A stretch of DNA of 38,008 bases from NCBI GenBank assembly GCA_050742155.1, contig JBOGFC010000143.1, positions 1 to 38,008 on the forward strand, read 5' to 3'. The notes beneath the pieces were generated by a model. The model saw nothing but the letters and a program-made list of their open reading frames with translations, had not been told where the DNA came from and did no database searches. Each line of letters begins with the position of its first letter. The stretch's first letter is position 1. Shown here in pieces: positions 14,948 to 22,940 of the stretch. This stretch comes from JBOGFC01 sp050742155 (GTDB lineage: Bacteria > Actinomycetota > Acidimicrobiia > Spongiisociales > JALYHC01). Position numbers and translations under genes: made by a program.

Positions 14948-16582
14948 ATGATCAGCGAACCCACCGGGGCGAACCTGATCGGTGGAACGGAGGGCCGGCA
15001 GGGCCCACAGACCTTCACGGCTTTCGATCCCAGGAACGGTCGACCCGGCAGTGTTCGCTTCCATGAGGCCACCACCGACGAGATCGACCGGGCGACCCGG
15101 GAGGCTCGGGTGGCATTCGAGAGTCTGCGGGCTTGGGGAAACGGTCGCGTAGCGGAGCTGCTCCGAGCCATCGCGGGGGTCCTCGAGGGGCACCGCGGCG
15201 AAGTGGTCTCCACGGCCGATCAGGAGACGCGGCTCGGGGAGTCCCGCCTGGAGGGCGAGCTCACCCGTACCACGTTGCAGATCCTGGCCTTCGCCGACTA
15301 CGTCGAGGAGGGCTCCTACGTGGAGGCGATCATCGACCTCCCCGACCCCAAGGCTCGCCCCATCCCGCGCCCCGACCTTCGCCGCATGCTGGTGCCACTC
15401 GGTCCGGTGGCGGTCTTCGGGGCCGGCAACTTCCCCCTGGCCTTTGGCGTCCCCGGCGGAGACACCGCCTCGGCACTGGCGGCCCGCTGTCCGGTCGTCG
15501 CCAAGGCCCACCCTTCCCACCCGGGGACATCGGAGCTCACTGCCCGGATCATCTCTGCGGCGGTGGCCGAGGTGGGAGCGCCGGCCGGGACCTTCTCCCT
15601 GGTCCAGGGCCAGGGACCCGAGGTGGGACGAGCCTTGGTGCTGAGCCCTCACATCAAGGCGGTGGGCTTCACCGGTTCTCACACCGTGGGGCGAGCCCTC
15701 CACGAGCTGGGGGCCACACGGCCTGAGCCCATCCCGGTCTACGCGGAGATGGGCAGCATCAACCCGGTTTTCGTCACCCAGGGGGCGTTGCGCGCCCGGG
15801 CCGAGCAGATCTCCGAGGGATTCGTCGCTTCGATGACGCTCGGCAGCGGCCAGTTCTGCACCAAGCCGGGCCTGGTGTTCGTACCGGATGACGAGACCGG
15901 AGATCTGTTCATCGAGCGGACGGCCGGACTTCTCAGCCAGATGGAGCTGGGCCCGATGCTCAATGAGCGACTGCGTGGCGCCCTCCGGGAGAAGCTGGCC
16001 CGCACCACCCGTCTCGAAGGAGTGGCAGTCGCCTTCCAGGGCAGGCCCTCCGAAGAACCAGGTTTCGGCTGCGCTCCCACCCTCCTGGCCATAGATTGCG
16101 AGAGCTTCCTCGCTCAACCCGAGCTCCTCGAGGAGCATTTCGGTCCGGTCTCCATCGTGGTGCGCTGCCCGACGAAGCGGATGCAGGAGGCGGCGGAACA
16201 CTTGCCGGGGTCGCTCACCGTCACGGTTCACGCCCAGCCCGAAGAGACCGACCGGGTGAGAGTGCTGCAGCAGGCGCTCGTCGGGCAGGCGGGACGGCTG
16301 ATCTGGAACGGCTTTCCGACCGGAGTGGCGGTGACCGCCGCCATGCAGCACGGCGGGCCCTACCCGGCCACCGTCCATCGCGAGCACACGTCGGTGGGGC
16401 TGATGTCGATCCGGCGCTTCCTCAGGCCGGTCAGCTACCAGGACACTCCTCAGAGCCTCTTGCCGCCGGAGCTCCAGGATCACAATCCGCTCGGCATCCT
16501 CCGTCGCCTGGACGGGGAGTGGACTCGCGTCGAGGCGGTGGCCGGGCAGTCCCCGGCCGGGTCCGCGGCCGAAGGAGGGTGA
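14948..16582 (+). CDS. 2,5-dioxovalerate (alpha-ketoglutarate semialdehyde) dehydrogenase type
   Basis: A 544-residue aldehyde dehydrogenase of the long KGSADH/AldH group. The hallmark segment GPVAVFGAGNFPLAFGVPGG contains Asn161, followed by Glu267 in VYAEMGS and the nucleophile Cys304 in GSGQFCTKPG. This group oxidises 2,5-dioxopentanoate to 2-oxoglutarate, the last step of non-phosphorylative pentose pathways. It fits well with the KDA-dehydratase-like gene three genes downstream, which would make that aldehyde. It is the first gene of a tight + strand operon, with the next gene starting directly after the stop. Confidence 0.85.
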   Translation: MISEPTGANLIGGTEGRQGPQTFTAFDPRNGRPGSVRFHEATTDEIDRATREARVAFESLRAWGNGRVAELLRAIAGVLEGHRGEVVSTADQETRLGESRLEGELTRTTLQILAFADYVEEGSYVEAIIDLPDPKARPIPRPDLRRMLVPLGPVAVFGAGNFPLAFGVPGGDTASALAARCPVVAKAHPSHPGTSELTARIISAAVAEVGAPAGTFSLVQGQGPEVGRALVLSPHIKAVGFTGSHTVGRALHELGATRPEPIPVYAEMGSINPVFVTQGALRARAEQISEGFVASMTLGSGQFCTKPGLVFVPDDETGDLFIERTAGLLSQMELGPMLNERLRGALREKLARTTRLEGVAVAFQGRPSEEPGFGCAPTLLAIDCESFLAQPELLEEHFGPVSIVVRCPTKRMQEAAEHLPGSLTVTVHAQPEETDRVRVLQQALVGQAGRLIWNGFPTGVAVTAAMQHGGPYPATVHREHTSVGLMSIRRFLRPVSYQDTPQSLLPPELQDHNPLGILRRLDGEWTRVEAVAGQSPAGSAAEGG

Positions 16583-17443
16583 ATGAAGCTCCTCCGCTTG
16601 GGAGCCCCAGGAGAGGAGCGCCCCGCCGTCCTCCAGGACGAGGAGCAGGCCGCCGATGTCTCTCAGTACGTGAAGGACTATGGGCCGGGCTTCTTCGCGG
16701 ACCGGGGACTTCTTCATCTCCGCCGAGTCATGGACGAGCATGGGCCGGAGTTGCCCAAGCTGCGGCTGGTCGATCACCGGATCGGCCCGCCCATCGCCCG
16801 TCCCGGCAAGATCCTCGGCATCGGCCTCAACTACGAGGACCACGCCCGAGAGTCGGGGGCGCCCCTCCCGGAGGAGCCCGTGGTCTTCATGAAGGCCACC
16901 AACACCCTGGTCGGTCCCCGCGATGCGGTCTGGTTGCCCCGCCAGGGTCACAAGGTGGACTGGGAGGTGGAGCTGGGAGTGGTCGTGGCCGGGACGGCGA
17001 GATACCTGCCCGACGAAAGGGCTGCTGCCCAACTCATCGCCGGGTACTGCGTCTCCAACGACGTCTCGGAGCGGTCCTTTCAGCTGGAGCGAGGCGGTCA
17101 GTGGGTCAAGGGCAAGTCCTGTGAGACCTTCAACCCACTGGGGCCGTGGCTGGTCACGAGGGATGAGGTGCCCGACGTCCAGGACCTCGAGCTCAGGTTG
17201 AGCGTCAATGAGGAGCTCATGCAGCAAGGGAGTACCAAGGCCATGATCTTCGGTGTGGCCCACCTGGTCTGGTACCTGAGCCAGTTCATGGTCTTGGAGC
17301 CCGGAGATCTGATCACCACGGGCACCCCGTCGGGCATAGGGATGGCCAAGTCCCCGCCACGGTTTCTGCGAGATGGTGACGTCATGGAGCTCTCGATCGA
17401 GGGCCTGGGCATCCAGCGACTCACCTGCCGACCCGCGCCATGA
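16583..17443 (+). CDS. FAH-family hydrolase, 2,4-diketo-3-deoxy-L-fuconate hydrolase type
   Basis: A 286-residue fumarylacetoacetate-hydrolase-fold protein. The metal ligands are Glu128 and Glu130 in DWEVELGVV and Asp160 in CVSNDVSER, with KILGIGLNYEDHA upstream and TGTPSGIG near the C-terminus. The QWVKGKSCETFNPLGPWLV stretch is typical of the branch that includes ureidoglycolate lyase-like and 2,4-diketo-3-deoxy-L-fuconate hydrolases. With the following SDR it would split 2,4-diketo-3-deoxy-L-fuconate into pyruvate and L-lactate. The ATG follows the previous stop directly, and the 3' end overlaps the SDR gene (ATGA). Confidence 0.85.
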   Translation: MKLLRLGAPGEERPAVLQDEEQAADVSQYVKDYGPGFFADRGLLHLRRVMDEHGPELPKLRLVDHRIGPPIARPGKILGIGLNYEDHARESGAPLPEEPVVFMKATNTLVGPRDAVWLPRQGHKVDWEVELGVVVAGTARYLPDERAAAQLIAGYCVSNDVSERSFQLERGGQWVKGKSCETFNPLGPWLVTRDEVPDVQDLELRLSVNEELMQQGSTKAMIFGVAHLVWYLSQFMVLEPGDLITTGTPSGIGMAKSPPRFLRDGDVMELSIEGLGIQRLTCRPAP

Positions 17444-18189
17444 GGTATGCGATCGTCACCGGCGGCGCCTCTGGAATCGGACGGGCCACGGCCTTGCGGC
17501 TCGCTCCCGACGGTTATGCCCTGCGCGTCCTCGATGTCGACCTGGAAGGCGCCCAGGCGACCGTGCAGGCGATCGTCGAGAGCGGTGGCCAGGCGGTGGC
17601 GGATCGAATCGATCTGACCACCGCTGCTGAGATAGCCTCGGTGTTCGACCGGATCCTGGCTGAATGGGGTCCGCCGGCCGTCCTGGTCAACAACGCCGGG
17701 ACAGCGGTGGCGGCCACCATATTGGAGACCGATCCCGCCGACTGGGATCACATCGTGGCGGTGAACCTGAGCGCCCTCTTCCACACCTGCCGGGCCGTCC
17801 TTCCGGCGATGATCGAGAACGGTGGCGGCGTGATCGTCAACGTCGCCTCGGTGGCCGCCGTGGTGGGCGTCTCACGCCGGGCCGCCTACTGCGCCTCGAA
17901 GGCGGGGGTGTTGGGTCTCACCAGGGCCCTGGCTGCCGATCACGCCCGCCAGGGGATCAGGGCCAACGCCATCTGCCCCGGAACGGTTCGAACTCCCTGG
18001 ATCGACAGGATCGTGAGTGCCAGCCCGGACCCCGAGGCAACCATCCGCCACATGGAGGAACGCCAGCTCGACGGACGCATGGGGAGCCCGGAGGAGGTGG
18101 CGGCCGGGATCGCCTTCCTCGTCAGCCCCGAGGGCCGCTTCGTGAACGGCAGCGCCTTCGTGATGGATGGGGGCATGACGGCGGTATGA
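17440..18189 (+). CDS. Short-chain dehydrogenase, 2-keto-3-deoxy-L-fuconate dehydrogenase type
   Basis: A 249-residue classical SDR. The nucleotide-binding TGGASGIG lies at residues 7-14, Asp32 at the end of the second strand favours NAD+, and NNAG lies near residue 84. The catalytic residues are Ser137, Tyr150 and Lys154 in YCASK. It is placed between a diketo-acid hydrolase and a keto-deoxy-acid dehydratase, with 4-nt overlaps on both sides. The best inference is C4 oxidation of 2-keto-3-deoxy-L-fuconate. SDR specificity cannot be read directly, so an L-fucose or other sugar dehydrogenase role is possible. Confidence 0.8.
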   Translation: MRYAIVTGGASGIGRATALRLAPDGYALRVLDVDLEGAQATVQAIVESGGQAVADRIDLTTAAEIASVFDRILAEWGPPAVLVNNAGTAVAATILETDPADWDHIVAVNLSALFHTCRAVLPAMIENGGGVIVNVASVAAVVGVSRRAAYCASKAGVLGLTRALAADHARQGIRANAICPGTVRTPWIDRIVSASPDPEATIRHMEERQLDGRMGSPEEVAAGIAFLVSPEGRFVNGSAFVMDGGMTAV

Positions 18190-19094
18190 GCGGCCGGGCA
18201 CTCTGGCAGCTGCGGGTGGGGGATGCAAGGCGCTGGGCGCGCGGCCGGGTTGAGCGGGGACCGGAGGAGCTTCTCCCGCCCGACTCCACACTGGAGGGAT
18301 GGCTGGCGGGACCCGCCGATGCGATGCTCTCGGCCCTCTCCGGCCCGGCCGAGGGGCCGGTCCCACTCGAAGCCACCATCCGGGCGCCGGTCGGCGGACA
18401 GGAGGTGTGGGCGGCCGGGGTCACCTATTCGCGCAGCCGCCAGGCCCGCAGGGAGGAGTCGACCACCCCGGACCCTTACGACCGCGTCTACGAAGCGGAG
18501 CGGCCCGAGCTCTTCCTCAAGGCCCCCCCGGGGCGGGTACGCGGCCCGGGCGAGGCCGTCGGCATCAGGGGCGACTCGTCCTGGGACGTCCCCGAGCCCG
18601 AGCTCGGGTTGGTGGCCAATGCACAGGGAGAGATCGTGGCCTATGTGATCGGCAACGATCTCTCCTCCCGCAGCCTCGAGGGAGAGAATCCTCTCTACTT
18701 GCCCCAGGCAAAGATCTACCTGGGGAGTTGTGCCCTGGGGCCCTGCCTGGTACCGGCCGGCGAGTCGCCGGAGCCGCGGGAGATGGAGATCTCGGAGCGC
18801 ATCGTTCGAAATGGAGCGGATGCCTTCTCGGGTCGGGTGATGGTGGCCCAGATGCGTCGCACGCCCACGGAACTGGTGTCGTGGCTGTTCGGCGCCCTGG
18901 ACTTCCCCATCGGAGTGATCCTGCTGACCGGCACCGGCATCGTCCCGGGTCCCGAGTTCACCCTCGCAGCTGGGGACGAGGTGGCCATCTCGATCACCGG
19001 TTTGGGCGAGCTGCGCAATACCGTGGAAATCGTGGGCGGCGCTGGGGGGACAACGAACGGGCCGGCCCGCTCTGCAGTGCCCGGAACGGGTTAG
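18186..19094 (+). CDS. FAH-family 2-keto-3-deoxy-D-arabinonate dehydratase type
   Basis: A 302-residue protein of the FAH superfamily, distinct from the hydrolase two genes upstream. Features include AAGVTYSRSRQARREES, PELFLKAPPGRV, the metal ligands Glu137, Glu139 and Asp158 (WDVPEPELGLV and VIGNDLSSR) and LPQAKIYLGSCALGP. These match the archaeal/bacterial 2-keto-3-deoxy-pentonate dehydratases that yield 2,5-dioxopentanoate. ATG at 18186 overlaps the SDR stop; the longer reading upstream is a shadow of that gene. Together with the KGSADH-type gene it gives a pentose branch ending in 2-oxoglutarate. Confidence 0.8.
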   Translation: MSGRALWQLRVGDARRWARGRVERGPEELLPPDSTLEGWLAGPADAMLSALSGPAEGPVPLEATIRAPVGGQEVWAAGVTYSRSRQARREESTTPDPYDRVYEAERPELFLKAPPGRVRGPGEAVGIRGDSSWDVPEPELGLVANAQGEIVAYVIGNDLSSRSLEGENPLYLPQAKIYLGSCALGPCLVPAGESPEPREMEISERIVRNGADAFSGRVMVAQMRRTPTELVSWLFGALDFPIGVILLTGTGIVPGPEFTLAAGDEVAISITGLGELRNTVEIVGGAGGTTNGPARSAVPGTG

Positions 19095-19096
19095 CG

Positions 19097-21016
19097 GTGG
19101 TGGAGCCCTTCGGCTATCACGGCAGGATCCTGCGCGTCGACCTGACCACCGGGTCGCTCCGTCCCGACGAGTTGGATGCAGAGACGGCCCGCCTCTACGG
19201 GGGAGGCTCCCTGCTGGCCGTTCGATACCTCCTCCGCGAGACCCCGCCCGGCCAGGACCCCTTCGACCCCGGCGCGCTGTTGGTCTTCGCCTCGAGCGTG
19301 ATCGCCGGCCAGCGCGCCGCCGGGCTTCCCCGCTTCAGCCTGGTCGCCAAGTCGCCGCTCACCGGTGGGGTCGGCGAGGCCCGAGCAGAGGGGCCGTTCG
19401 GTGTGGCGCTCAAGGAATCCGGTTACGACGCCATTCTGGTCCGGGGCCGGGCTGAGCAGCCCGTCTACCTGCTGGTCGCCGACGGCGAGCCGGCACTCCT
19501 CTCGGCCGAGGGTCTGTGGGGCCTGGACACGTACCAGGCCACCGATCGGCTCCAGGCTCTCCACCCGGGCTGCCATGTGGCGACCATCGGGCCGGCCGGC
19601 GAGCGGCTGGTTCGCTACGCCAGCGTCGTCACCGACCGGTCGTTTCAGGCGGCGCGCACCGGGCTGGGAGCCGCCATGGGGTCCAAGCAGCTGAAGGCGG
19701 TGGTCCTCGCCGGCGGCTCCGCTCCTCCGGTCGCCGACCCTGAGGGCGTCGAGGCAATCACCGAGGACTATCGGGCCCGGCAGCTCCTCAATCCGGTGAC
19801 CCGATGGCAGCACGAGCCGCCCGGCTTCGGGACCTGGGTGGCGGGAGCGACCGTGGGGACCTTCGGCGTCGAGAACTACCGAACGTCCGTGTTCGACGCC
19901 TCCGGCTTCGAGCCGGACGTCTTCTTGCAGCATCTCAGCTGGAGTGAAGCGGGCTGCCCGGGTTGCCCCAACGACTGCATCAAGGGATTCGCCGCCACTC
20001 TCGAGCCGGACGCCCTGGCGGCCGGCCACCGCGCCCGAACCGGAGGCCTCCATCAGGAAGCGGCCGGGGCGCTGGGGCCGAACCTCGGGATGCGACGGGC
20101 GGAGACCGTGCTCCGGCTCAACGAGAGCTGCCAGCGCCTCGGGCTGGACCCGGTCTCGCTCGGATACACGACTAGCTTCGTCATGGAGTGCCGGGAGCGG
20201 GGCCTCCTCTCCCCAGCCGACCTCGACGGGCTCGACGTCCGGTTCGGGGCCGAGGGCGCCCTCGACCCGCTCATCGAGTGGATCGCCCAGCGCCAGGGCG
20301 CCGGGGACTGGCTGGCCGAAGGCGTCAGGCGGGCCGCGGTGACGCTCGGACCCGAGACGGCGCCCTTCGCCCTCCACGTCAAGGGGCTCGAGATGGTGGG
20401 CTTCGACCCGCGGGCCATGACCAACCTCGGGCTCGGCTACGCCACTGCGCCGGTCGGCCCCCGCTACGAGATCTGCGAGCACGATGTGGACTTCGACCCG
20501 GAGCCGGCCTGGCCCCATACCTTCGAGCTCTCCCGCACGCTCGGCATCCACCGGCCCGTCTCCAGCGTGGCCCAGTCGGCCCGCAAGGTCCGCGACTTCA
20601 AGGCGCTGGTGACCCTCTGGAGCGCCTGTGACGTCCTCAACCTGTGCATCTTCGCCAGTGCCCCGACCCGGCTCCTCTCGCTCGACGACATCTCTCGCCT
20701 GGTCCGGGCCGTGACGGGCTGGGAGACCAGCTCTTACGAGTTCATGCGATGGGGCGAACGGCGCCTCCACCTGCTGCGGATCTACAACCTCCGGGAAGGG
20801 CTGACGGCCGCCGACGACCTGCTCCCGGACCGGTTCTTCGACGAGCCGATCGATGCCGGGCGGTTCGCCGGGGCGCGTTTGGACCGGAACGCCTTCCGCG
20901 ACGCCATCGACCTCTATTACGCCTCGATGGGATGGGATGCGGCCGGCGTCCCGACCCCCGCCACTCGCTACGACCACCACCTGGAGTGGACGCTGGAGGA
21001 GGTGCCGACATCATGA
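19097..21016 (+). CDS. Aldehyde:ferredoxin oxidoreductase (AOR) family, W/Mo-pterin enzyme
   Basis: A 639-residue AOR-family protein, close to the normal length. The N-terminal domain shows HGRILRVDLTTG, GGSLLAVRYLL, PRFSLVAKSPLTGGVGEARA and GYDAILVRGRAEQPVYL, all typical of the family. The [4Fe-4S] ligands are visible as CPGCPNDC and, near the C-terminus, CDVLNLC. Such enzymes use a tungsten or molybdenum bis-pterin cofactor to oxidise aldehydes to acids with ferredoxin as acceptor. Two adjacent GTG codons at 19097 and 19100 can serve as start, right after the previous stop. The 3' end overlaps the aldo/keto reductase gene (ATGA). The substrate is unknown. The position in a sugar-acid operon suggests a sugar or a pathway aldehyde such as 2,5-dioxopentanoate or lactaldehyde. 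Confidence 0.85.
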   Translation: MVEPFGYHGRILRVDLTTGSLRPDELDAETARLYGGGSLLAVRYLLRETPPGQDPFDPGALLVFASSVIAGQRAAGLPRFSLVAKSPLTGGVGEARAEGPFGVALKESGYDAILVRGRAEQPVYLLVADGEPALLSAEGLWGLDTYQATDRLQALHPGCHVATIGPAGERLVRYASVVTDRSFQAARTGLGAAMGSKQLKAVVLAGGSAPPVADPEGVEAITEDYRARQLLNPVTRWQHEPPGFGTWVAGATVGTFGVENYRTSVFDASGFEPDVFLQHLSWSEAGCPGCPNDCIKGFAATLEPDALAAGHRARTGGLHQEAAGALGPNLGMRRAETVLRLNESCQRLGLDPVSLGYTTSFVMECRERGLLSPADLDGLDVRFGAEGALDPLIEWIAQRQGAGDWLAEGVRRAAVTLGPETAPFALHVKGLEMVGFDPRAMTNLGLGYATAPVGPRYEICEHDVDFDPEPAWPHTFELSRTLGIHRPVSSVAQSARKVRDFKALVTLWSACDVLNLCIFASAPTRLLSLDDISRLVRAVTGWETSSYEFMRWGERRLHLLRIYNLREGLTAADDLLPDRFFDEPIDAGRFAGARLDRNAFRDAIDLYYASMGWDAAGVPTPATRYDHHLEWTLEEVPTS

Positions 21017-22056
21017 CCTACGAGCCGTTCGAGAGGGTGTCCCTCGGACGGACCTCGCTCGAGGTGACCCGGCTCGCCTTCGGCGGCGCCGAGATCGGGG
21101 GCCTCTACCAGCCGGTCGAGGAGGCGGAGGCGGTCTCCCTCGTCCGGCACGCCTGGGACCTCGGGCTCCGGTACTTCGACACCGCTCCGCTGTATGGCTA
21201 TGGCAACTCCGAGCGGAGGCTGGGTCGGGCGCTGGACAAACAGCACCGCGACGCTTACGTCCTCTCCACCAAGGTGGGCCGCCTCCTCTACCCGATCGAT
21301 CAGATCCCCGCCGGTGCGGACATCGACCGGCAGGCCTTCGATGGACAAGAGGACTTCTTCTACCGGGGGGTCCCGCCGGTTCGGGTGGTGTTCGATTTCA
21401 GCTTCGACGGGGTGATGCGGTCTGTGGAGGAGAGCCTCGGTCGCCTGGGGCTCGAGCGGATCGACATCCTCTACATCCACGACCCGGACGAGCACTGGGG
21501 GGCCGCGATCGGGGGCGCCTATCCGGCCCTGCACCGGCTGCGCAGCGAGGGCGTCGTCGAGGCGATCGGGGCGGGGATGAACCAAGCGGAGATGCTGGCC
21601 CGCTTCGCCCACGAGGGCGACTTCGACTGCTTCATGCTGGCCGGCCGGTACACCCTCCTCGACCAGGCGGCGCTGCCCGAGCTCCTCCCACTGTGTGCTG
21701 AGAAGGGGATCACCATCGTCCTGGCCGGGGTGATGAACAGCGGGATTCTGGCCGACCCGCGCCCCGGGAGCCGCTTCAACTACCTGCCCGCCCGACCAGA
21801 GTGGATCGAGCGGGCCCAGCGAATCCAGGCGGTGTGCGAGCGGCACGGAGTGTCGCTCAAGGCCGCCGCGGTCCAGTTCCCGCTGGCCCACCCGGCGGTC
21901 GCCTGCGTGGTGGTGGGAGTCCGCCGCCGCCGGCACCTCGACGAGTACCCGGAGCTGCTGCGGTTTCCGATCCCAGAGGACCTCTGGGCCGAGCTGCGGG
22001 AGGAGGGACTGCTCCCCATAGAGGCACCCACGCCTCCGGGGCGGGCGGCGGCGTGA
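21013..22056 (+). CDS. Aldo/keto reductase, L-fucose / D-threo-aldose 1-dehydrogenase type
   Basis: A 347-residue TIM-barrel aldo/keto reductase. The catalytic tetrad is visible as Asp56 and Tyr61 (YFDTAPLYGYGNSE), Lys87 (STKVGR) and the His in DILYIHDPDEH. The EIGGLYQPVEEAEA and LEVTRLAFGG pattern is that of D-threo-aldose 1-dehydrogenases, which oxidise L-fucose and D-arabinose to the lactone. The lactonase-like gene immediately downstream (GTGA overlap) supports this as the first pathway step. ATG at 21013 overlaps the AOR stop. Confidence 0.85.
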   Translation: MTYEPFERVSLGRTSLEVTRLAFGGAEIGGLYQPVEEAEAVSLVRHAWDLGLRYFDTAPLYGYGNSERRLGRALDKQHRDAYVLSTKVGRLLYPIDQIPAGADIDRQAFDGQEDFFYRGVPPVRVVFDFSFDGVMRSVEESLGRLGLERIDILYIHDPDEHWGAAIGGAYPALHRLRSEGVVEAIGAGMNQAEMLARFAHEGDFDCFMLAGRYTLLDQAALPELLPLCAEKGITIVLAGVMNSGILADPRPGSRFNYLPARPEWIERAQRIQAVCERHGVSLKAAAVQFPLAHPAVACVVVGVRRRRHLDEYPELLRFPIPEDLWAELREEGLLPIEAPTPPGRAAA

Positions 22057-22907
22057 CGCCGATGCCGATCATCATCGACGCCCACCAGCACTTCTGGGAT
22101 CCCGCCCGGGCGGAGTACCCGTGGATGACCGACGAGCTGGCGGCGATCCGGAAGGCGTTCGGGCCGGAGGACCTGAGGCCCCTATTGGCCGAGCGCGGGG
22201 TGGGGGGCTCCATCCTGGTCCAGACCCGCTCCAGCCTGGAGGAGACCCGAGAGTTCCTCCAGGTCGCCTCCGACACCGACTTCGTGGCCGGGGTGGTCGG
22301 TTGGGTCGACCTGACCGACCCGGCCGTCGGGGACACCATCGCCGAGCTGCGGGCCGCCCCGACCGGCCGCCTGCTGGTCGGGATCCGTCACCAGGTCCAC
22401 GACGAAGCCGACCCGGAGTGGCTGCTCCGCCGGGACGCGCGGCGGGGGCTGGAGGCCGTCGATGAGGCCGGCCTGACCTACGACCTCCTCGTCCGGAGCC
22501 GCGAGCTGCCTGCGGCGGTGACTACCGCCCGTGCCTTCCCCGGCCTTCGGTTCGTGATCGACCACCTGGCCAAGCCGCCCATCCGGGCGGGAGCGCTCCA
22601 GCCCTGGGCGGAACGGATCGCCGGTTTCCGAGGGCTGTCCAACGTTTGGTGCAAGCTGTCGGGAATGGTGACCGAGGCCGACTGGACGGCCTGGCGCCCC
22701 GACGACCTGGCCCCCTACGTCGCCCACGTCCTCGAGGTCTTCGGGCCCGAGCGCCTGCTCTACGGCTCGGACTGGCCGGTCTGCCTGCTGGCCGCCTCCT
22801 ACCCCCAGGTGTTCGACTCGACGAGGTACGCCTTGGGCCGTCTCACTGAGGCCGAGCTGGCCGGCGTGTTCGGAGAGAGTGCCGCCGACGTCTATCGCCT
22901 CGGGTGA
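22053..22907 (+). CDS. Amidohydrolase-2 family, L-fuconolactonase type
   Basis: A 284-residue TIM-barrel amidohydrolase of the COG3618 kind. It has the metal motif DAHQHFWD at the N-terminus, HLAKPPI with another His, NVWCKLSGMV, and YGSDWPVC with the active-site Asp near the C-terminus. This group hydrolyses sugar lactones, including L-fucono-1,5-lactone. It should open the lactone made by the preceding aldo/keto reductase. GTG at 22053 overlaps that gene's stop; an ATG at 22062 is an alternative start. It ends the + strand operon. Confidence 0.85.
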   Translation: MTPMPIIIDAHQHFWDPARAEYPWMTDELAAIRKAFGPEDLRPLLAERGVGGSILVQTRSSLEETREFLQVASDTDFVAGVVGWVDLTDPAVGDTIAELRAAPTGRLLVGIRHQVHDEADPEWLLRRDARRGLEAVDEAGLTYDLLVRSRELPAAVTTARAFPGLRFVIDHLAKPPIRAGALQPWAERIAGFRGLSNVWCKLSGMVTEADWTAWRPDDLAPYVAHVLEVFGPERLLYGSDWPVCLLAASYPQVFDSTRYALGRLTEAELAGVFGESAADVYRLG

Positions 22908-22913
22908 GCGGAT

Positions 22914-22932
22914 GGGCTCCCTCCGAGAGCCC
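22914..22932. terminator. Candidate bidirectional terminator
   Basis: GGGCTC (22914-22919), a 7-nt loop, then GAGCCC (22927-22932), in the 33-nt gap between convergent genes. No T-run follows on either strand, so termination by this hairpin alone is uncertain. Confidence 0.4.
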
Positions 22933-22940
22933 GGCTTCAC

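Noticed and set aside
14825..17263. Very long minus-strand open frame opposite the aldehyde dehydrogenase and hydrolase genes
   Set aside because: It is antisense to two well-conserved genes and its translation is low-complexity with no recognisable domain; long antisense frames are expected at this GC content.
4658..21016. A functional link between the MOSC protein and the AOR homologue through pterin cofactor
   Set aside because: The genes are 14 kb apart in unrelated operons and the MOSC gene is frameshifted; short MOSC proteins are not diagnostic of tungsten or molybdenum cofactor supply.
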